Below are positions 52,452 to 61,943 of a DNA stretch of 64,000 nt, piece after piece; position 1 is the first letter of the stretch, and each line of letters opens with the position of its first letter. The translations under genes and the position numbers were made by a program. Below the pieces are notes generated by a model that made no database searches, was not told the DNA's origin, and saw only the letters and a list, made by a program, of their open reading frames with translations. This DNA comes from Chitinophagaceae bacterium (GTDB lineage Bacteria; Bacteroidota; Bacteroidia; Chitinophagales; Chitinophagaceae). Location of the stretch: NCBI GenBank assembly GCA_023957575.1, contig JAMLGU010000002.1:434001-498000 (forward strand), in the 5' to 3' direction.

Positions 52452-53207
52452 ATGGGTCAAAAAGCAAATCCAATTGGTAACAGATTAGGTATTATCCGCG
52501 GATGGGAATCTAACTGGTACGGAAGCAAAAAAGACTTTGCATCCAAATTGATTGAAGACGATAAAATCAGAAATTACCTCAATGCACGTATCAATAAAGG
52601 AGGTATTTCCAAAATAGTTATCGAAAGAACTTTAGGAAAGTTGATTATTACGATTCATACATCCAAACCCGGTATCATCATCGGTAAGGGTGGTGGAGAA
52701 GTAGATCGTATTAAGGAAGAGTTGAAAAAACTTACCGGAAACGACGATGTGCAAATCAACATTCTGGAAATACGCAGGCCTGAAACCGATGCTACAATCG
52801 TAGGCGATACTATTGCCCGTCAAATAGAAAACCGTATCAACTACAAACGCGCAACCAAAATGGCAATTGCATCTGCTTTGCGTATGGGTGCCGAAGGAAT
52901 AAAGGTGAAGTTGAGTGGCCGCTTGAATGGTGCCGAAATTGCACGTAGCGAAGAGTTTAAACAAGGTCGTGTTCCGTTGCACACTTTCCGTATGGACATT
53001 GATTATGCAAGCGTATTTGCTCAAACCGTTTATGGAAAAATAGGTATCAAGGTTTGGATTTGTAAAGGCGAGGTATTGGCGAAGAGAGATTTAAATCCAA
53101 ATTTCATTTCGGGCAATGAAAAATCGGCCGGTGGCGACAGAAGAGATCATAGAAGAGACGACAGAAGAGGCGACAGAAGAGGCGGCGGCAGAGATAGAAG
53201 AAATTAA
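52452..53207 (+). CDS. rpsC: 30S ribosomal protein S3 with Arg/Asp/Gly-rich tail
   Basis: A 251-residue protein at the mRNA entrance. KH domain motif [20 protein letters not shown] (about 77-96) and C-terminal domain [27 protein letters not shown] are typical. The final ~25 residues are a low-complexity tail of RR-D/G repeats ([20 protein letters not shown]), longer and more repetitive than in most bacteria. Confidence 0.97.
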   Translation: MGQKANPIGNRLGIIRGWESNWYGSKKDFASKLIEDDKIRNYLNARINKGGISKIVIERTLGKLIITIHTSKPGIIIGKGGGEVDRIKEELKKLTGNDDVQINILEIRRPETDATIVGDTIARQIENRINYKRATKMAIASALRMGAEGIKVKLSGRLNGAEIARSEEFKQGRVPLHTFRMDIDYASVFAQTVYGKIGIKVWICKGEVLAKRDLNPNFISGNEKSAGGDRRDHRRDDRRGDRRGGGRDRRN

Positions 53208-53245
53208 TATATTATCAAATTAGCGAATTGTAAAATCAATATAAA

Positions 53246-53668
53246 ATGTTACAACCGAAAAGGACAAAGCACAGGAAAATGCAAAAAGGCCGCATGAAGG
53301 GTAATGCAAAAAGAGGCGCTACCATTTCTTTTGGCTCCTATGCTTTAAAGGCATTAGACTCTCACTGGATTACCGACCGCCAGATAGAGGCTGCACGTCA
53401 GGCGCTTACACGTAGTATGAAGAGGGAAGGTAATGTGTGGATTCGTATTTTCCCTGACAAGCCAATTACAAAAAAACCAGCTGAAGTGAGGATGGGTAAA
53501 GGAAAAGGTAATCTGGAGTATTGGGCAGCTGTAGTGCAACCGGGTCGCATCATTTTTGAAGTAGATGGTGTGAGTGAAGAAATTGCACGTAGAGCATTGG
53601 CTTTGGCTTCGGGTAAGCTACCGATTAAAACCAAGTTTACCATGCGTAGAGATTTAGTAACTAACTAA
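53246..53668 (+). CDS. rplP: 50S ribosomal protein L16
   Basis: A 140-residue protein at the A-site side of the 50S subunit: [45 protein letters not shown], and [23 protein letters not shown]. Normal length. Confidence 0.97.
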   Translation: MLQPKRTKHRKMQKGRMKGNAKRGATISFGSYALKALDSHWITDRQIEAARQALTRSMKREGNVWIRIFPDKPITKKPAEVRMGKGKGNLEYWAAVVQPGRIIFEVDGVSEEIARRALALASGKLPIKTKFTMRRDLVTN

Positions 53669-53681
53669 AAACTTTAAAAAG

Positions 53682-53897
53682 ATGTCTAAGAAAAAAGATT
53701 ATATAAAAAGCATTGTAGGTTTAAGCGCCGAAGACCTGAAGATGCAATTGGAGCAAAACAAACAACGTTTAAAAAAGCTGGAGTTTTCTCATGCAATTAC
53801 TCCTTTAGAAAATCCAATGTCTATACGCAGCGTGCGCAAAGACATTGCCAGGATTGAAACGCTTTTGAAACAAAAAGCAGTAAGCGAAAAAGCGTAA
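53682..53897 (+). CDS. rpmC: 50S ribosomal protein L29
   Basis: A 71-residue two-helix protein near the tunnel exit (GLSAEDLKMQLEQNKQRLKKLEFSH, then NPMSIRSVRKDIARIETLL). It lies 13 bp after rplP and 33 bp before rpsQ. Confidence 0.94.
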   Translation: MSKKKDYIKSIVGLSAEDLKMQLEQNKQRLKKLEFSHAITPLENPMSIRSVRKDIARIETLLKQKAVSEKA

Positions 53898-53930
53898 CAA
53901 TAAATTAGAAATAGTCAAAAGGAAAATAAA

Positions 53931-54188
53931 ATGTCTGAAAGAAATTTAAGAAAAACAAGAATAGGAGTTGTTACCAGCAACAAAATGACAAAAACAATCA
54001 CTGTTGCGGTAGAAAGGAAAATCAAACACCCTATTTATGGAAAGTTCCTTAAAAAAACTACCAGATTTCATGCTCATGACGAAAAAAATGAGTGTAGTAT
54101 TGGTGATACAGTAAAAATAATGGAAACCCGCCCGCTGAGTAAAACTAAGCGTTGGAGACTGGTAGAAGTATTGGAAAAAGTAAAATAG
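53931..54188 (+). CDS. rpsQ: 30S ribosomal protein S17
   Basis: An 85-residue early-assembly 30S protein with an OB fold: [68 protein letters not shown]. Normal length. Confidence 0.96.
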   Translation: MSERNLRKTRIGVVTSNKMTKTITVAVERKIKHPIYGKFLKKTTRFHAHDEKNECSIGDTVKIMETRPLSKTKRWRLVEVLEKVK

Positions 54189-54260
54189 TATTTATATATT
54201 GAATTGGAAAGAGTGAATTTTTAATTCATAACTCATAATTCATAATTCAAAATTAGTAAA

Positions 54261-54629
54261 ATGATACAGCAAGAAAGCAGGTTAAATGTAGCTGATAATA
54301 GCGGAGCAAAAGAAGTACTTTGTATTAGAGTATTAGGAAATAGTGGTCAGCGTTATGCCAAAATTGGCGATAAAATTGTTGTTACGGTAAAAGATGCAAT
54401 GCCTGCCGGAGGTATTAAAAAAGGTACGGTAGCAAAAGCAGTAATTGTGCGCACTACCGATAAACTGCGCCGTAAGGATGGTTCTTATATTCGTTTTGAC
54501 GACAACGCTGTTGTGATTCTTAACGCTGCTGATGAGCCCAGAGGTACCCGTATCTTTGGACCGGTGGCCAGAGAACTACGCGATAAGGGGTATATGAAAA
54601 TTGTTTCTTTGGCTCCCGAAGTTCTTTAA
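54261..54629 (+). CDS. rplN: 50S ribosomal protein L14
   Basis: A 122-residue protein at the subunit interface: [63 protein letters not shown]. It is preceded by a 72-bp AT-rich spacer with repeated CATAATTC-like words. Confidence 0.98.
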   Translation: MIQQESRLNVADNSGAKEVLCIRVLGNSGQRYAKIGDKIVVTVKDAMPAGGIKKGTVAKAVIVRTTDKLRRKDGSYIRFDDNAVVILNAADEPRGTRIFGPVARELRDKGYMKIVSLAPEVL

Positions 54630-54725
54630 AAACCCTGAATGTTGAAACTGTAAAGCAACAGACATTTAAAAATAAAAAATCAGCCTACACGTAAAATTCA
54701 GGCGTAAGGCATAAAGCATACAGAT

Positions 54726-55061
54726 ATGAGTAACAGATTTAAACCTAAGTACAATATTAAAAAAGGCGATCAGGTAGTGGTTATTACCGGTGAAGATAAA
54801 GACACCAAAAAACCTCGTCTGGTGAAGCAGGTACTTTTGGAAGAAGGAAAGGTTTTGGTAGAAGGCGTAAACATCGTTACCCGCCATACCAAACCATCTG
54901 CCACTAACACCAGAGGCGGACTGGTAAAAAAAGAAGCCCCCATTCACATTAGTAATGTTATGCTTTGGGATGCTAAAGCCAAAGCGCCTGCTAAGGTAAA
55001 ACGTGAAAGGGTGGAAGGTAAGGTAGAACGTATTTCTAAAAAATCAGGAGTAAAAATTTAA
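54726..55061 (+). CDS. rplX: 50S ribosomal protein L24
   Basis: A 111-residue KOW-domain protein that starts 50S assembly: FKPKYNIKKGDQVVVITGEDKDTKK, GVNIVTRHTKPS and VKKEAPIHISNVM. A 96-bp spacer precedes it. Confidence 0.96.
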   Translation: MSNRFKPKYNIKKGDQVVVITGEDKDTKKPRLVKQVLLEEGKVLVEGVNIVTRHTKPSATNTRGGLVKKEAPIHISNVMLWDAKAKAPAKVKRERVEGKVERISKKSGVKI

Positions 55062-55092
55062 TCCTTAGTGTCCTTTGTAAATAAAAGAGAAT

Positions 55093-55662
55093 ATGAGTAC
55101 AAATACAACATATATACCCAGGTTAGCCCAAAAATATAAAGACGAAGTAGTTCCGGCACTGGTAAAGAAATTTGCTTACAAAAGCGTAATGAAAGCTCCC
55201 AAACTTCAAAAAATTTGCGTAAATCGTGGCGTAAATGGCGCTGTGGCAGATAAAAAATTAGTTGATATAGCAGTAGAGGAGCTATCAACCATCACCGGAC
55301 AAAAGGCTGTGATTACTCATTCCAAAAAAGATATCTCTAACTTTAAACTTCGCCGCAACATGCCAATCGGCGCAAGAGTAACTTTAAGAGGTGAAAAAAT
55401 GTATGAGTTTCTTGACAGGCTGATTGCTGTGGCTCTGCCTCGTGTACGTGATTTTAAAGGAATTAACGAAAAATCCTTTGACGGTCGTGGAAACTATACA
55501 ATGGGTGTTACAGAACAAATCATCTTCCCTGAAATTGATATTGATAAGGTAAATAAAATTACCGGCATGGATATCACTTTCGTAACATCTGCAGAAACAG
55601 ATGAAGAAGCGTATGCTTTGCTGAAAGAACTGGGAATGCCTTTCAAAAATATTAAGAAGTAA
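55093..55662 (+). CDS. rplE: 50S ribosomal protein L5
   Basis: A 189-residue 5S rRNA-binding protein: [70 protein letters not shown] and the FPEIDIDKV segment. Normal length. Confidence 0.98.
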   Translation: MSTNTTYIPRLAQKYKDEVVPALVKKFAYKSVMKAPKLQKICVNRGVNGAVADKKLVDIAVEELSTITGQKAVITHSKKDISNFKLRRNMPIGARVTLRGEKMYEFLDRLIAVALPRVRDFKGINEKSFDGRGNYTMGVTEQIIFPEIDIDKVNKITGMDITFVTSAETDEEAYALLKELGMPFKNIKK

Positions 55663-55691
55663 ATTCTAAAAATCAGAAATAAAAGAAACAA

Positions 55692-55961
55692 ATGGCAAAA
55701 ACTTCAGTTATAGCGCGTCAACTAAAAAGAGAAAAAATGGTTGAAAAATATGCAGCTAAAAGAGAAGCATTGAAAACCGCTGGCGATTGGGCTGCATTGG
55801 ATAAACTTCCTAAGAATGGTTCAAAAGTACGTTTGAAAAATCGTTGTCAGTTGACTGGTCGTCCAAAAGGCTATGTTCGTTATTTTGGTATTTCAAGGGT
55901 TGCCCTGCGCGACATGGCACTTTATGGAAAAATACCCGGACTTAAAAAAGCAAGCTGGTAA
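55692..55961 (+). CDS. rpsN: 30S ribosomal protein S14 (zinc-free type)
   Basis: An 89-residue protein: [40 protein letters not shown]. It lacks the CxxC...CxxC zinc site of the short form and is therefore the long zinc-independent type. A 103-bp spacer with no clear element separates it from rpsH. Confidence 0.96.
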   Translation: MAKTSVIARQLKREKMVEKYAAKREALKTAGDWAALDKLPKNGSKVRLKNRCQLTGRPKGYVRYFGISRVALRDMALYGKIPGLKKASW

Positions 55962-56064
55962 GTAGTTTTTCACCGAAAGGGAAACCGTATGAAGCCGTAA
56001 GACAGGGTATGGGCTTATATCAAAAATCACCCACTATTAAGAACAGAAATAATTTTATATAAAA

Positions 56065-56463
56065 ATGGTAACAGATCCTATTGCAGATTTTTTAACTAGA
56101 ATACGTAATGCTCAAATGGCAGGCCACCGTGTAGTTGATATTCCTGCATCGAACCTTAAAAAACGTATTACAGAAATTTTATACAATCAGGGTTATATTC
56201 TTAAGTATAAATTTGAGGACGATAACAAACAAGGAGTTATCAAAATAGCATTGAAATATAATACTGACACTAAGCTGCCGGCTATTCAAAGCCTCGAAAG
56301 AGTGAGCCGTCCGGGATTGCGCCAGTATGCAAAACCATCCGAAATCAAAAGAGTTAAAAATGGTTTGGGCATAGCTATCGTATCCACATCCAAAGGAGTG
56401 ATGACTGATAAGGATGCCCGCTCTCAAAATGTTGGCGGAGAAGTTCTTTGCTATATTTATTAA
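56065..56463 (+). CDS. rpsH: 30S ribosomal protein S8
   Basis: A 132-residue 30S platform protein; a repressor of the spc operon in other bacteria. [41 protein letters not shown] and the C-terminal [22 protein letters not shown] are typical. Whether the 103-bp spacer before it is an S8 target cannot be told. Confidence 0.97.
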   Translation: MVTDPIADFLTRIRNAQMAGHRVVDIPASNLKKRITEILYNQGYILKYKFEDDNKQGVIKIALKYNTDTKLPAIQSLERVSRPGLRQYAKPSEIKRVKNGLGIAIVSTSKGVMTDKDARSQNVGGEVLCYIY

Positions 56464-56559
56464 TATTTGTGCAGCCAATACATTAAGCCGAACCTATATA
56501 GGCTGATCGGTTGGCAGAATAGAAGAATAATAAAGTAAAAATTTTAAATTTAAATTAGT

Positions 56560-57114
56560 ATGTCTCGTATAGGTAAACAACCAATTATAATTCCCGAAGG
56601 TGTAACAGTTGCGGTTAGCAACGACAATGTAGTAACCGTAAAAGGTAAAAAAGGAGAGCTGAAACAGCAGATAGATAAAGATATTAAGGTAGAAGTGAAA
56701 GACGGTGAAGTTAATATTACACGTCCTACCGATCAAATTAATCATCGCGCTTTGCACGGTTTATATCGTGCATTAATTGCAAACCTGGTTCATGGAGTAA
56801 CCGAAGGTTTTGAAAAGAAACTTGAGCTGGTTGGTGTGGGTTTCAAAGCTGCAAATCAGGGTAACCTGTTAGATTTGGCTTTGGGTTATTCGCACAACAT
56901 TGTGTTTGATATACCTAAAGAACTTACCGTAACCACTGAGCAGGTAAAGGGTCAGAATCCGATTGTAACTATTTCTGGAATGGACAAACAATTAGTAGGT
57001 GCGGTTTGTGCTAAAATCCGCAGTCTGCGTAAGCCGGAACCATATAAAGGTAAAGGTATTCGTTTTGTAGGTGAGGTAGTAAGGAAGAAAGCAGGTAAAT
57101 CAGCTGGTAAATAA
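56560..57114 (+). CDS. rplF: 50S ribosomal protein L6
   Basis: A 184-residue protein: MSRIGKQPIIIPEGVTVAVS, RALIANLVHGVTEGFEKKLELVGVGFKA, and GKIRSLRKPEPYKGKGIRFVG-type end. Two L6 repeats as usual. It is 96 bp after rpsH. Confidence 0.97.
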   Translation: MSRIGKQPIIIPEGVTVAVSNDNVVTVKGKKGELKQQIDKDIKVEVKDGEVNITRPTDQINHRALHGLYRALIANLVHGVTEGFEKKLELVGVGFKAANQGNLLDLALGYSHNIVFDIPKELTVTTEQVKGQNPIVTISGMDKQLVGAVCAKIRSLRKPEPYKGKGIRFVGEVVRKKAGKSAGK

Positions 57115-57195
57115 TAAAATCAATTTGTGATTGGATAAGAGAAGTAAATCCAAAATTTTCTCAGCCGGTCAAAAATTTAAATTGTTTAAATAAAA

Positions 57196-57552
57196 ATGGC
57201 AAACGCAAAAACAAATAGAAGAACTAAGATTCGCCACACAATACGCCGTAAAATCAGTGGTACTGCACAAAAACCACGTTTGGCTGTATTTCGTAGTAAT
57301 ACAGATATTTATGCCCAGTTGATTGATGATGACAACGGTGTAACACTGGCTTCCGCTTCTTCAAAAGATAAGGATATTGCTGCACAAAAAGGTACAAAAT
57401 CCGAAAAAAGCAAATTAGTAGGTGCAACGATTGCACGTAAAGCAGGAGAAATAAAAGTACAGGAAGTTGTATTTGACAGAGGTGGATATTTGTACCACGG
57501 TCGTGTAAAAGCTGTAGCAGAAGCAGCCAGAGAAGGAGGATTGCAGTTTTAA
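57196..57552 (+). CDS. rplR: 50S ribosomal protein L18
   Basis: A 118-residue 5S rRNA-binding protein: [46 protein letters not shown], and [28 protein letters not shown]. Normal length, 27 bp before rpsE. Confidence 0.97.
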   Translation: MANAKTNRRTKIRHTIRRKISGTAQKPRLAVFRSNTDIYAQLIDDDNGVTLASASSKDKDIAAQKGTKSEKSKLVGATIARKAGEIKVQEVVFDRGGYLYHGRVKAVAEAAREGGLQF

Positions 57553-57579
57553 AACAGTATTTAATTATAAATAATAATA

Positions 57580-58098
57580 ATGTCAACAGTCATTTTAAAC
57601 AGAGTAAAAGCAAGTGAACTTGAGCTAAAAGACAAGGTAGTTGCTATTAATCGTGTGGTAAAAACAACAAAGGGCGGACGTGCTTTTAGTTTCTCTGCTC
57701 TGGTGGTAGTAGGCGATGGTAACGGGATAGTAGGGCACGGATTAGGAAAGGCTAAGGAGGTTCAGGAAGCAATTACAAAAGGTATTGAAGATGCCAAGAA
57801 GAATTTGATAAAAGTTCCTATTTCCAAAGGCACTATTCCTCATGACCAATGGAGCAAAGAAGGAGCAGCCAAGGTGATGATTAAACCTGCAACACCCGGT
57901 ACCGGAGTAATTGCCGGTGGTAGCATGCGTGCAGTACTTGAGGCTGCGGGTTACACCGATGTTCTTTCAAAATCTTTGGGTTCTGCCAATCCGCATAACG
58001 TGGTAAAAGCTACCTTCAAGGCATTAGCCACTTTGCGTGAGCCGGTAAGTGTTGCTAAAACCCGCCATATTGGTTTGAAGAAAGTATTTAACGGATAA
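57580..58098 (+). CDS. rpsE: 30S ribosomal protein S5
   Basis: A 172-residue protein important for decoding accuracy: [25 protein letters not shown] (double-stranded RNA-binding fold), [42 protein letters not shown]. Normal length. Confidence 0.97.
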   Translation: MSTVILNRVKASELELKDKVVAINRVVKTTKGGRAFSFSALVVVGDGNGIVGHGLGKAKEVQEAITKGIEDAKKNLIKVPISKGTIPHDQWSKEGAAKVMIKPATPGTGVIAGGSMRAVLEAAGYTDVLSKSLGSANPHNVVKATFKALATLREPVSVAKTRHIGLKKVFNG

Positions 58099-58200
58099 AA
58101 CTGTTTGTGGTTTGAAGTTTAAAGTTTTGGCTGTTAAAATTAAGTTTTGAAAACTACCAGAACATTGAATATCAAATATCAGACATCAAACAAAAGTATC

Positions 58201-58380
58201 ATGAAAAAAATTAGAATAACATTAGTAAAAAGTCCGATTGACAGACCGGAAAGACAAAAACTTACTTTGAAAGCTTTAGGACTTAATAAAACTAATAGCA
58301 GCAAAGAAGTAGAAGCTACACCTCAAATACTGGGTATGGTACGTAAGGTGGAGCACATGGTGAAGGTTGAAGAAATTTAA
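58201..58380 (+). CDS. rpmD: 50S ribosomal protein L30
   Basis: A 59-residue protein (IRITLVKSPIDRPERQKLTL, LGLNKTNSSKEVEATPQILGMVRKV). ATG at 58201 gives the standard length; an upstream TTG start at 58147 is not needed. Confidence 0.94.
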   Translation: MKKIRITLVKSPIDRPERQKLTLKALGLNKTNSSKEVEATPQILGMVRKVEHMVKVEEI

Positions 58381-58394
58381 ATTGTAAATTGCAG

Positions 58395-58484
58395 AATGTA
58401 AAATTTTAAATGTAAAACCATAGCGAGCCTCAAAGTGTTTTACATTCTTAGTTTTACATTTATTGTTTCATAATTCTTTGAGGC
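58395..58484 (+). promoter_or_regulatory. Pseudoknot-like mRNA structure upstream of rplO
   Basis: A 24-nt left arm (58395-58418) and right arm (58437-58460) pair at 20 of 24 positions, leaving an 18-nt loop. That loop contains GCCTCAAAG (58427-58435), which is perfectly complementary to CTTTGAGGC at 58476-58484, 20 nt before the rplO ATG. The interleaved order is that of an H-type pseudoknot, or of two alternative hairpins. It lies in the 124-bp gap between rpmD and rplO and may regulate rplO-secY. No T-tract or promoter is evident. Confidence 0.6.
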
Positions 58485-58504
58485 GTAAGTAAAAAATTAT
58501 ACAA

Positions 58505-58954
58505 ATGAAGTTACATCAGTTAAAGCCTGCAAAAGGCGCTGTACAAAAAGAAAAAAGAATTGGTCGTGGAGAGGGAAGCGGACATGGCGGCACTTCTACC
58601 AAAGGTAACAAAGGTGGCCAAAGCCGCGCCGGTTACAAAAGAAAATTGGGCCATGAGGGTGGTCAGATGCCTATCCAGCGCAGAACGCCGAAAAGAGGAT
58701 TTAAAAATCCGCATAGGGTTGAATATAAAGTGATTAATGTTGGTCAATTGGATCAATGGGCTGAAACATATAGCATTAGTGAATTTACCATTGAAAGTCT
58801 ATATGAAGTGGGACTTACCGGAAAAACCGATAAGGTAAAACTGCTGGCTAAAGGTGAACTGAAGGGGAAATACACCATTAAAGTTGACGCAGCCAGCGAC
58901 AAAGCCAAATCAATTGTAGAGGCTGCCGGCGGTAGTGTAGAAATTGTAAAATAA
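58505..58954 (+). CDS. rplO: 50S ribosomal protein L15
   Basis: A 149-residue assembly protein: MKLHQLKPAKGAVQKEKRIG, the glycine-rich GRGEGSGHGGTSTKGNKGG, LGHEGGQMPIQRRTPKRGFKN and the C-terminal VEAAGGSVEIV. It is preceded by the pseudoknot-like region and followed by secY after 74 bp. Confidence 0.97.
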   Translation: MKLHQLKPAKGAVQKEKRIGRGEGSGHGGTSTKGNKGGQSRAGYKRKLGHEGGQMPIQRRTPKRGFKNPHRVEYKVINVGQLDQWAETYSISEFTIESLYEVGLTGKTDKVKLLAKGELKGKYTIKVDAASDKAKSIVEAAGGSVEIVK

Positions 58955-59028
58955 TTAGTTTCAAAAAATTTGATGCAATGGAATGCGTCATTTAATTTTG
59001 AATTATTGTCCATTTAAGTCGAAATTCA

Positions 59029-60366
59029 GTGAAAAAACTAATACAAACTTTAAAAAATATATGGGGTATTGAAGAATTAAGAAGTAAAATTCTTTATACG
59101 CTGTTGCTGGTGGGAATATACAGGATTGGAGCCTATATTGTGTTGCCCGGTATTAATCCAATTGTACTGGAACAACATAGTAAAAATAACGCTCAAACCG
59201 GTATCCTCGATTTGATTAACACTTTTGCAGGAGGCGCTTTTAATATGGCCTCTATTTTTGCATTGGGTATCATGCCTTATATTACTGCTTCTATCTTTAT
59301 GCAGTTACTTACTGTGCTGGTGCCTACCTTTCAAAAAATGCAAAAAGAGGGTGAAAGCGGCCAAAAGAAAATTAATCAGCTTACCCGATACATTACTGTT
59401 TTGGTTACTATGGTTCAGGCGTTTGCTTATGTTACCTATTTGTATCAAACCTCGGGTCCGGCAATTATGGATTCGTACAAGGCATTTTTCCCTATCACAA
59501 CTGTAATTATATTAACTGCGGGTACATTGTTCGTCATGTGGTTAGGCGAAAGAATTACAGATAAAGGATTGGGTAACGGTACCTCTCTTATCATCATGGT
59601 AGGTATTCTTGCCCGCTTTCCACAGGCAATTGGTCAGGAACTTTCATTCAGGTCAACCAGAACCGGCGATATTTTAATATTTATCATTGAAATTGCCTTA
59701 TTTATTGCCATCAATATGGGTTGTATTATGCTGATACAAGGGGTGAGAAGAGTACCTGTAAACTATGCAAAACAAATTGTGGGGAACCGTCAGTTTGGCG
59801 GGGCGCGCCAGTTTTTGCCTTTGAAGGTTAACAGTGCCGGTGTAATGCCCATCATCTTTGCCCAGGCAATTATGTTTGTGCCCACAATGATTACAATGGG
59901 AATGAATAATGCCAGTCTTGGCAAAATGTTTACCGATCATACAAATGGCTGGTATATGTTGATTTATGGTGGGGTAGTGGTAGGTTTTACTTATTTATAC
60001 ACCGCTTTGATCTTTAATCCTAAGCAGATATCAGACAATCTGAAACATAATAACGGCTTTATTCCGGGTGTAAAACCTGGCCAGCCCACAACAGATTATA
60101 TTGGTACTATTATGGATAGAATTACATTACCGGGTGCTATATTATTAGCCTTAATTGGTATTCTTCCCGGTATTATACAGTTGATGTTTGGTATGACACA
60201 AGGATTTGCAATGTTCTTTGGCGGTACCTCCCTGCTGATTAACGTAGGTGTTATCTTAGATACTTTACAGCAAATTGAAACGCACCTGATGATGCGTCAA
60301 TATGATGGCTTGATGAAGAGCGGACGTATTCAGGGAAGACAAACCTCTTCTGCAGTACAGATTTAA
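59029..60366 (+). CDS. secY: Protein translocase subunit SecY
   Basis: A 445-residue inner-membrane channel protein with ten hydrophobic segments. LRSKILYTLLLVGIYRIGAYIVLPG begins TM1, GIMPYITASIFMQLL and ITDKGLGNGTSLIIMVGI are conserved, and the C-terminal loop holds NGGFIPG-like NNGFIPGVKPGQPT. It starts with GTG at 59029. It forms the Sec channel with SecE and SecG encoded elsewhere. A strong terminator follows. Confidence 0.97.
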   Translation: MKKLIQTLKNIWGIEELRSKILYTLLLVGIYRIGAYIVLPGINPIVLEQHSKNNAQTGILDLINTFAGGAFNMASIFALGIMPYITASIFMQLLTVLVPTFQKMQKEGESGQKKINQLTRYITVLVTMVQAFAYVTYLYQTSGPAIMDSYKAFFPITTVIILTAGTLFVMWLGERITDKGLGNGTSLIIMVGILARFPQAIGQELSFRSTRTGDILIFIIEIALFIAINMGCIMLIQGVRRVPVNYAKQIVGNRQFGGARQFLPLKVNSAGVMPIIFAQAIMFVPTMITMGMNNASLGKMFTDHTNGWYMLIYGGVVVGFTYLYTALIFNPKQISDNLKHNNGFIPGVKPGQPTTDYIGTIMDRITLPGAILLALIGILPGIIQLMFGMTQGFAMFFGGTSLLINVGVILDTLQQIETHLMMRQYDGLMKSGRIQGRQTSSAVQI

Positions 60367-60390
60367 TCTTTATTAATTGAAATAATTTTT

Positions 60391-60418
60391 AAAACCCGGT
60401 TTTGAACCGGGTTTTTTT
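60391..60418 (+). terminator. Strong intrinsic terminator between secY and map
   Basis: AAAACCCGGTT and AACCGGGTTTT form a perfect 11-bp stem with a 3-nt loop and run into seven T. It lies 25 bp after the secY stop and 17 bp before the map ATG, so the ribosomal transcript probably ends here at least partly. Confidence 0.93.
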
Positions 60419-60434
60419 ATGAAATTTGCATGTT

Positions 60435-61247
60435 ATGATTTATATAAAAAATGATGAACAAATAGAATTGATGCGGAAGAGCGCTTTACTGGTAAGCAGG
60501 ACATTGGCAGAAGTGGCAAAGATTCTGAAACCGGGGATGACCACTCTTTATGTTGATAATGTTATTGATGAGTTTATCAAAGACCATCAGGGTATTCCAT
60601 CGTTCAAAGGATATGGACCTGTAAGCAATCCCTACCCCTTTGCATCCTGCATTTCAGTAAATGACGTGGTGGTACACGGGTTCCCAAATAAGAAAGAATT
60701 GAAAGAAGGCGATATCGTTTCTATTGACATTGGAATTATTTTAAACAAATGGCATGGCGATCATGCTTATACTTTTGCTATCGGAGAACCTTCAAAAGAA
60801 GTGCAGCAGTTGATTAAGATAACAAAGGAATCCTTGTATAAGGGTATAGAAAAAGCGGTTGAGAATAATCGTATCGGCGATATTGCTTTTGCCATACAGG
60901 AGCACACCGAGAAAAAACATGGGTATGGCGTGGTACGAGAATTAGTGGGGCACGGGCTGGGCAAAAACCTGCACGAAGATCCACAGGTGCCCAATTACGG
61001 CAAAAGAGGAAGCGGAACAAAATTGAAAACAGGAATGGTATTGGCAATTGAACCAATGATTAACTTGGGCACTAAGGATGTTTTTACCGAAAAGGACGGA
61101 TGGACGGTGAAAACCAGGGATGGTAAGGCTTCTGTTCATTTTGAGCATGATGTGTGCGTGAAAAAGGGGAAGGCAGATGTGCTTTCGGATTATTCAATCA
61201 TAGAAGAAGCTGAAATTAATAACCCGGAATTGTTTTTTTGTAATTAA
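60435..61247 (+). CDS. map: Type I methionine aminopeptidase
   Basis: A 270-residue metalloprotease that removes the initiator methionine from nascent proteins. The His in VVHGFPNKK (about 78), the metal Asps in SIDIGIILNKWHGDHAYTF (about 95 and 106), His in VGHGLGKNLHEDPQVPNYG (about 170) and the Glus in LAIEPM and HFEHDV are all present. ATG at 60435 is preferred over a TTG 9 bp upstream. Only 17 bp separate it from the terminator, so a promoter may overlap secY or the terminator may be leaky. Confidence 0.96.
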   Translation: MIYIKNDEQIELMRKSALLVSRTLAEVAKILKPGMTTLYVDNVIDEFIKDHQGIPSFKGYGPVSNPYPFASCISVNDVVVHGFPNKKELKEGDIVSIDIGIILNKWHGDHAYTFAIGEPSKEVQQLIKITKESLYKGIEKAVENNRIGDIAFAIQEHTEKKHGYGVVRELVGHGLGKNLHEDPQVPNYGKRGSGTKLKTGMVLAIEPMINLGTKDVFTEKDGWTVKTRDGKASVHFEHDVCVKKGKADVLSDYSIIEEAEINNPELFFCN

Positions 61248-61317
61248 TTTCTTTTCAAAACGAAAAGGAAGGATTGGTAAAGTATTACCTACCTTTTGTT
61301 TATAATCTTGGTTCTAT

Positions 61318-61381
61318 GCCGGATAGTGTGGGTTAGTCATTGTTGCGCATTGCGACTATGACCTTGAAAAAATGCGTTAAA
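61318..61381 (+). repeat. Direct repeat, copy 1
   Basis: Contains GTGTGGGTTAGTCATTGTTG from 61326 and later CCTTGAAAAAATGCGTTAAA. Nearly identical to 61692-61760, about 375 bp downstream. Confidence 0.8.
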
Positions 61382-61691
61382 GAAAATATCTCTCCTTTTC
61401 ACTTCAAACGAAGCTTTTTTCCAATCATTTTTGCAATTCAGTGGATAGAGAAATCTTTTACTTCCTGAACGGTAAGATTTCTCGGCTTCGCTGCGAAATG
61501 ACGTTGTTTTTATAATGGTGAGATTTCTCCGCTACGCTACGAAATGACGTTGGGGAAGGCTGCGAAATGACATTCTTTTTTTCTGTCATTTCGGAGTGAG
61601 AAATCTCTTGGTTTCAGAACGTTAAGATTTCTCCGCTGCGCTACGAAATGACGATCAAAAAAGGCTGGGAATGACCCTGGTTTTATGACTT

Positions 61692-61760
61692 TATAACGGA
61701 CTGTGTGGGTTAGTCATTGTTGTGCATTGCGGCAATGGCCTTGAAAAAAATGCGTTAAAA
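61692..61760 (+). repeat. Direct repeat, copy 2
   Basis: Copy of 61318-61381 with a few substitutions (TTGTTGTGCATTGCGGCAAT in place of TTGTTGCGCATTGCGACTAT). Confidence 0.8.
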
Positions 61761-61913
61761 AAATGATTGAAGGTAGTCGTTAAAAGGCCGTCGTTGTCTG
61801 AGCGCCGCATGGCCTTCGAAATAAATGCAACTACTGCGCGAGGGTTTAGACTACCGAAATCATTTTTAGCAATTTTTTTCACAGCCTTGATTTTTTTGTT
61901 ACTTTTTTGTATC

Positions 61914-61943
61914 AAGGTTGAGATTAAGATTGAGGTTGAGGTT
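61914..61943. repeat. Hexanucleotide repeat, five units
   Basis: AAGGTT, GAGATT, AAGATT, GAGGTT, GAGGTT: same family as the 12-unit tract at 17029-17100. Confidence 0.8.
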
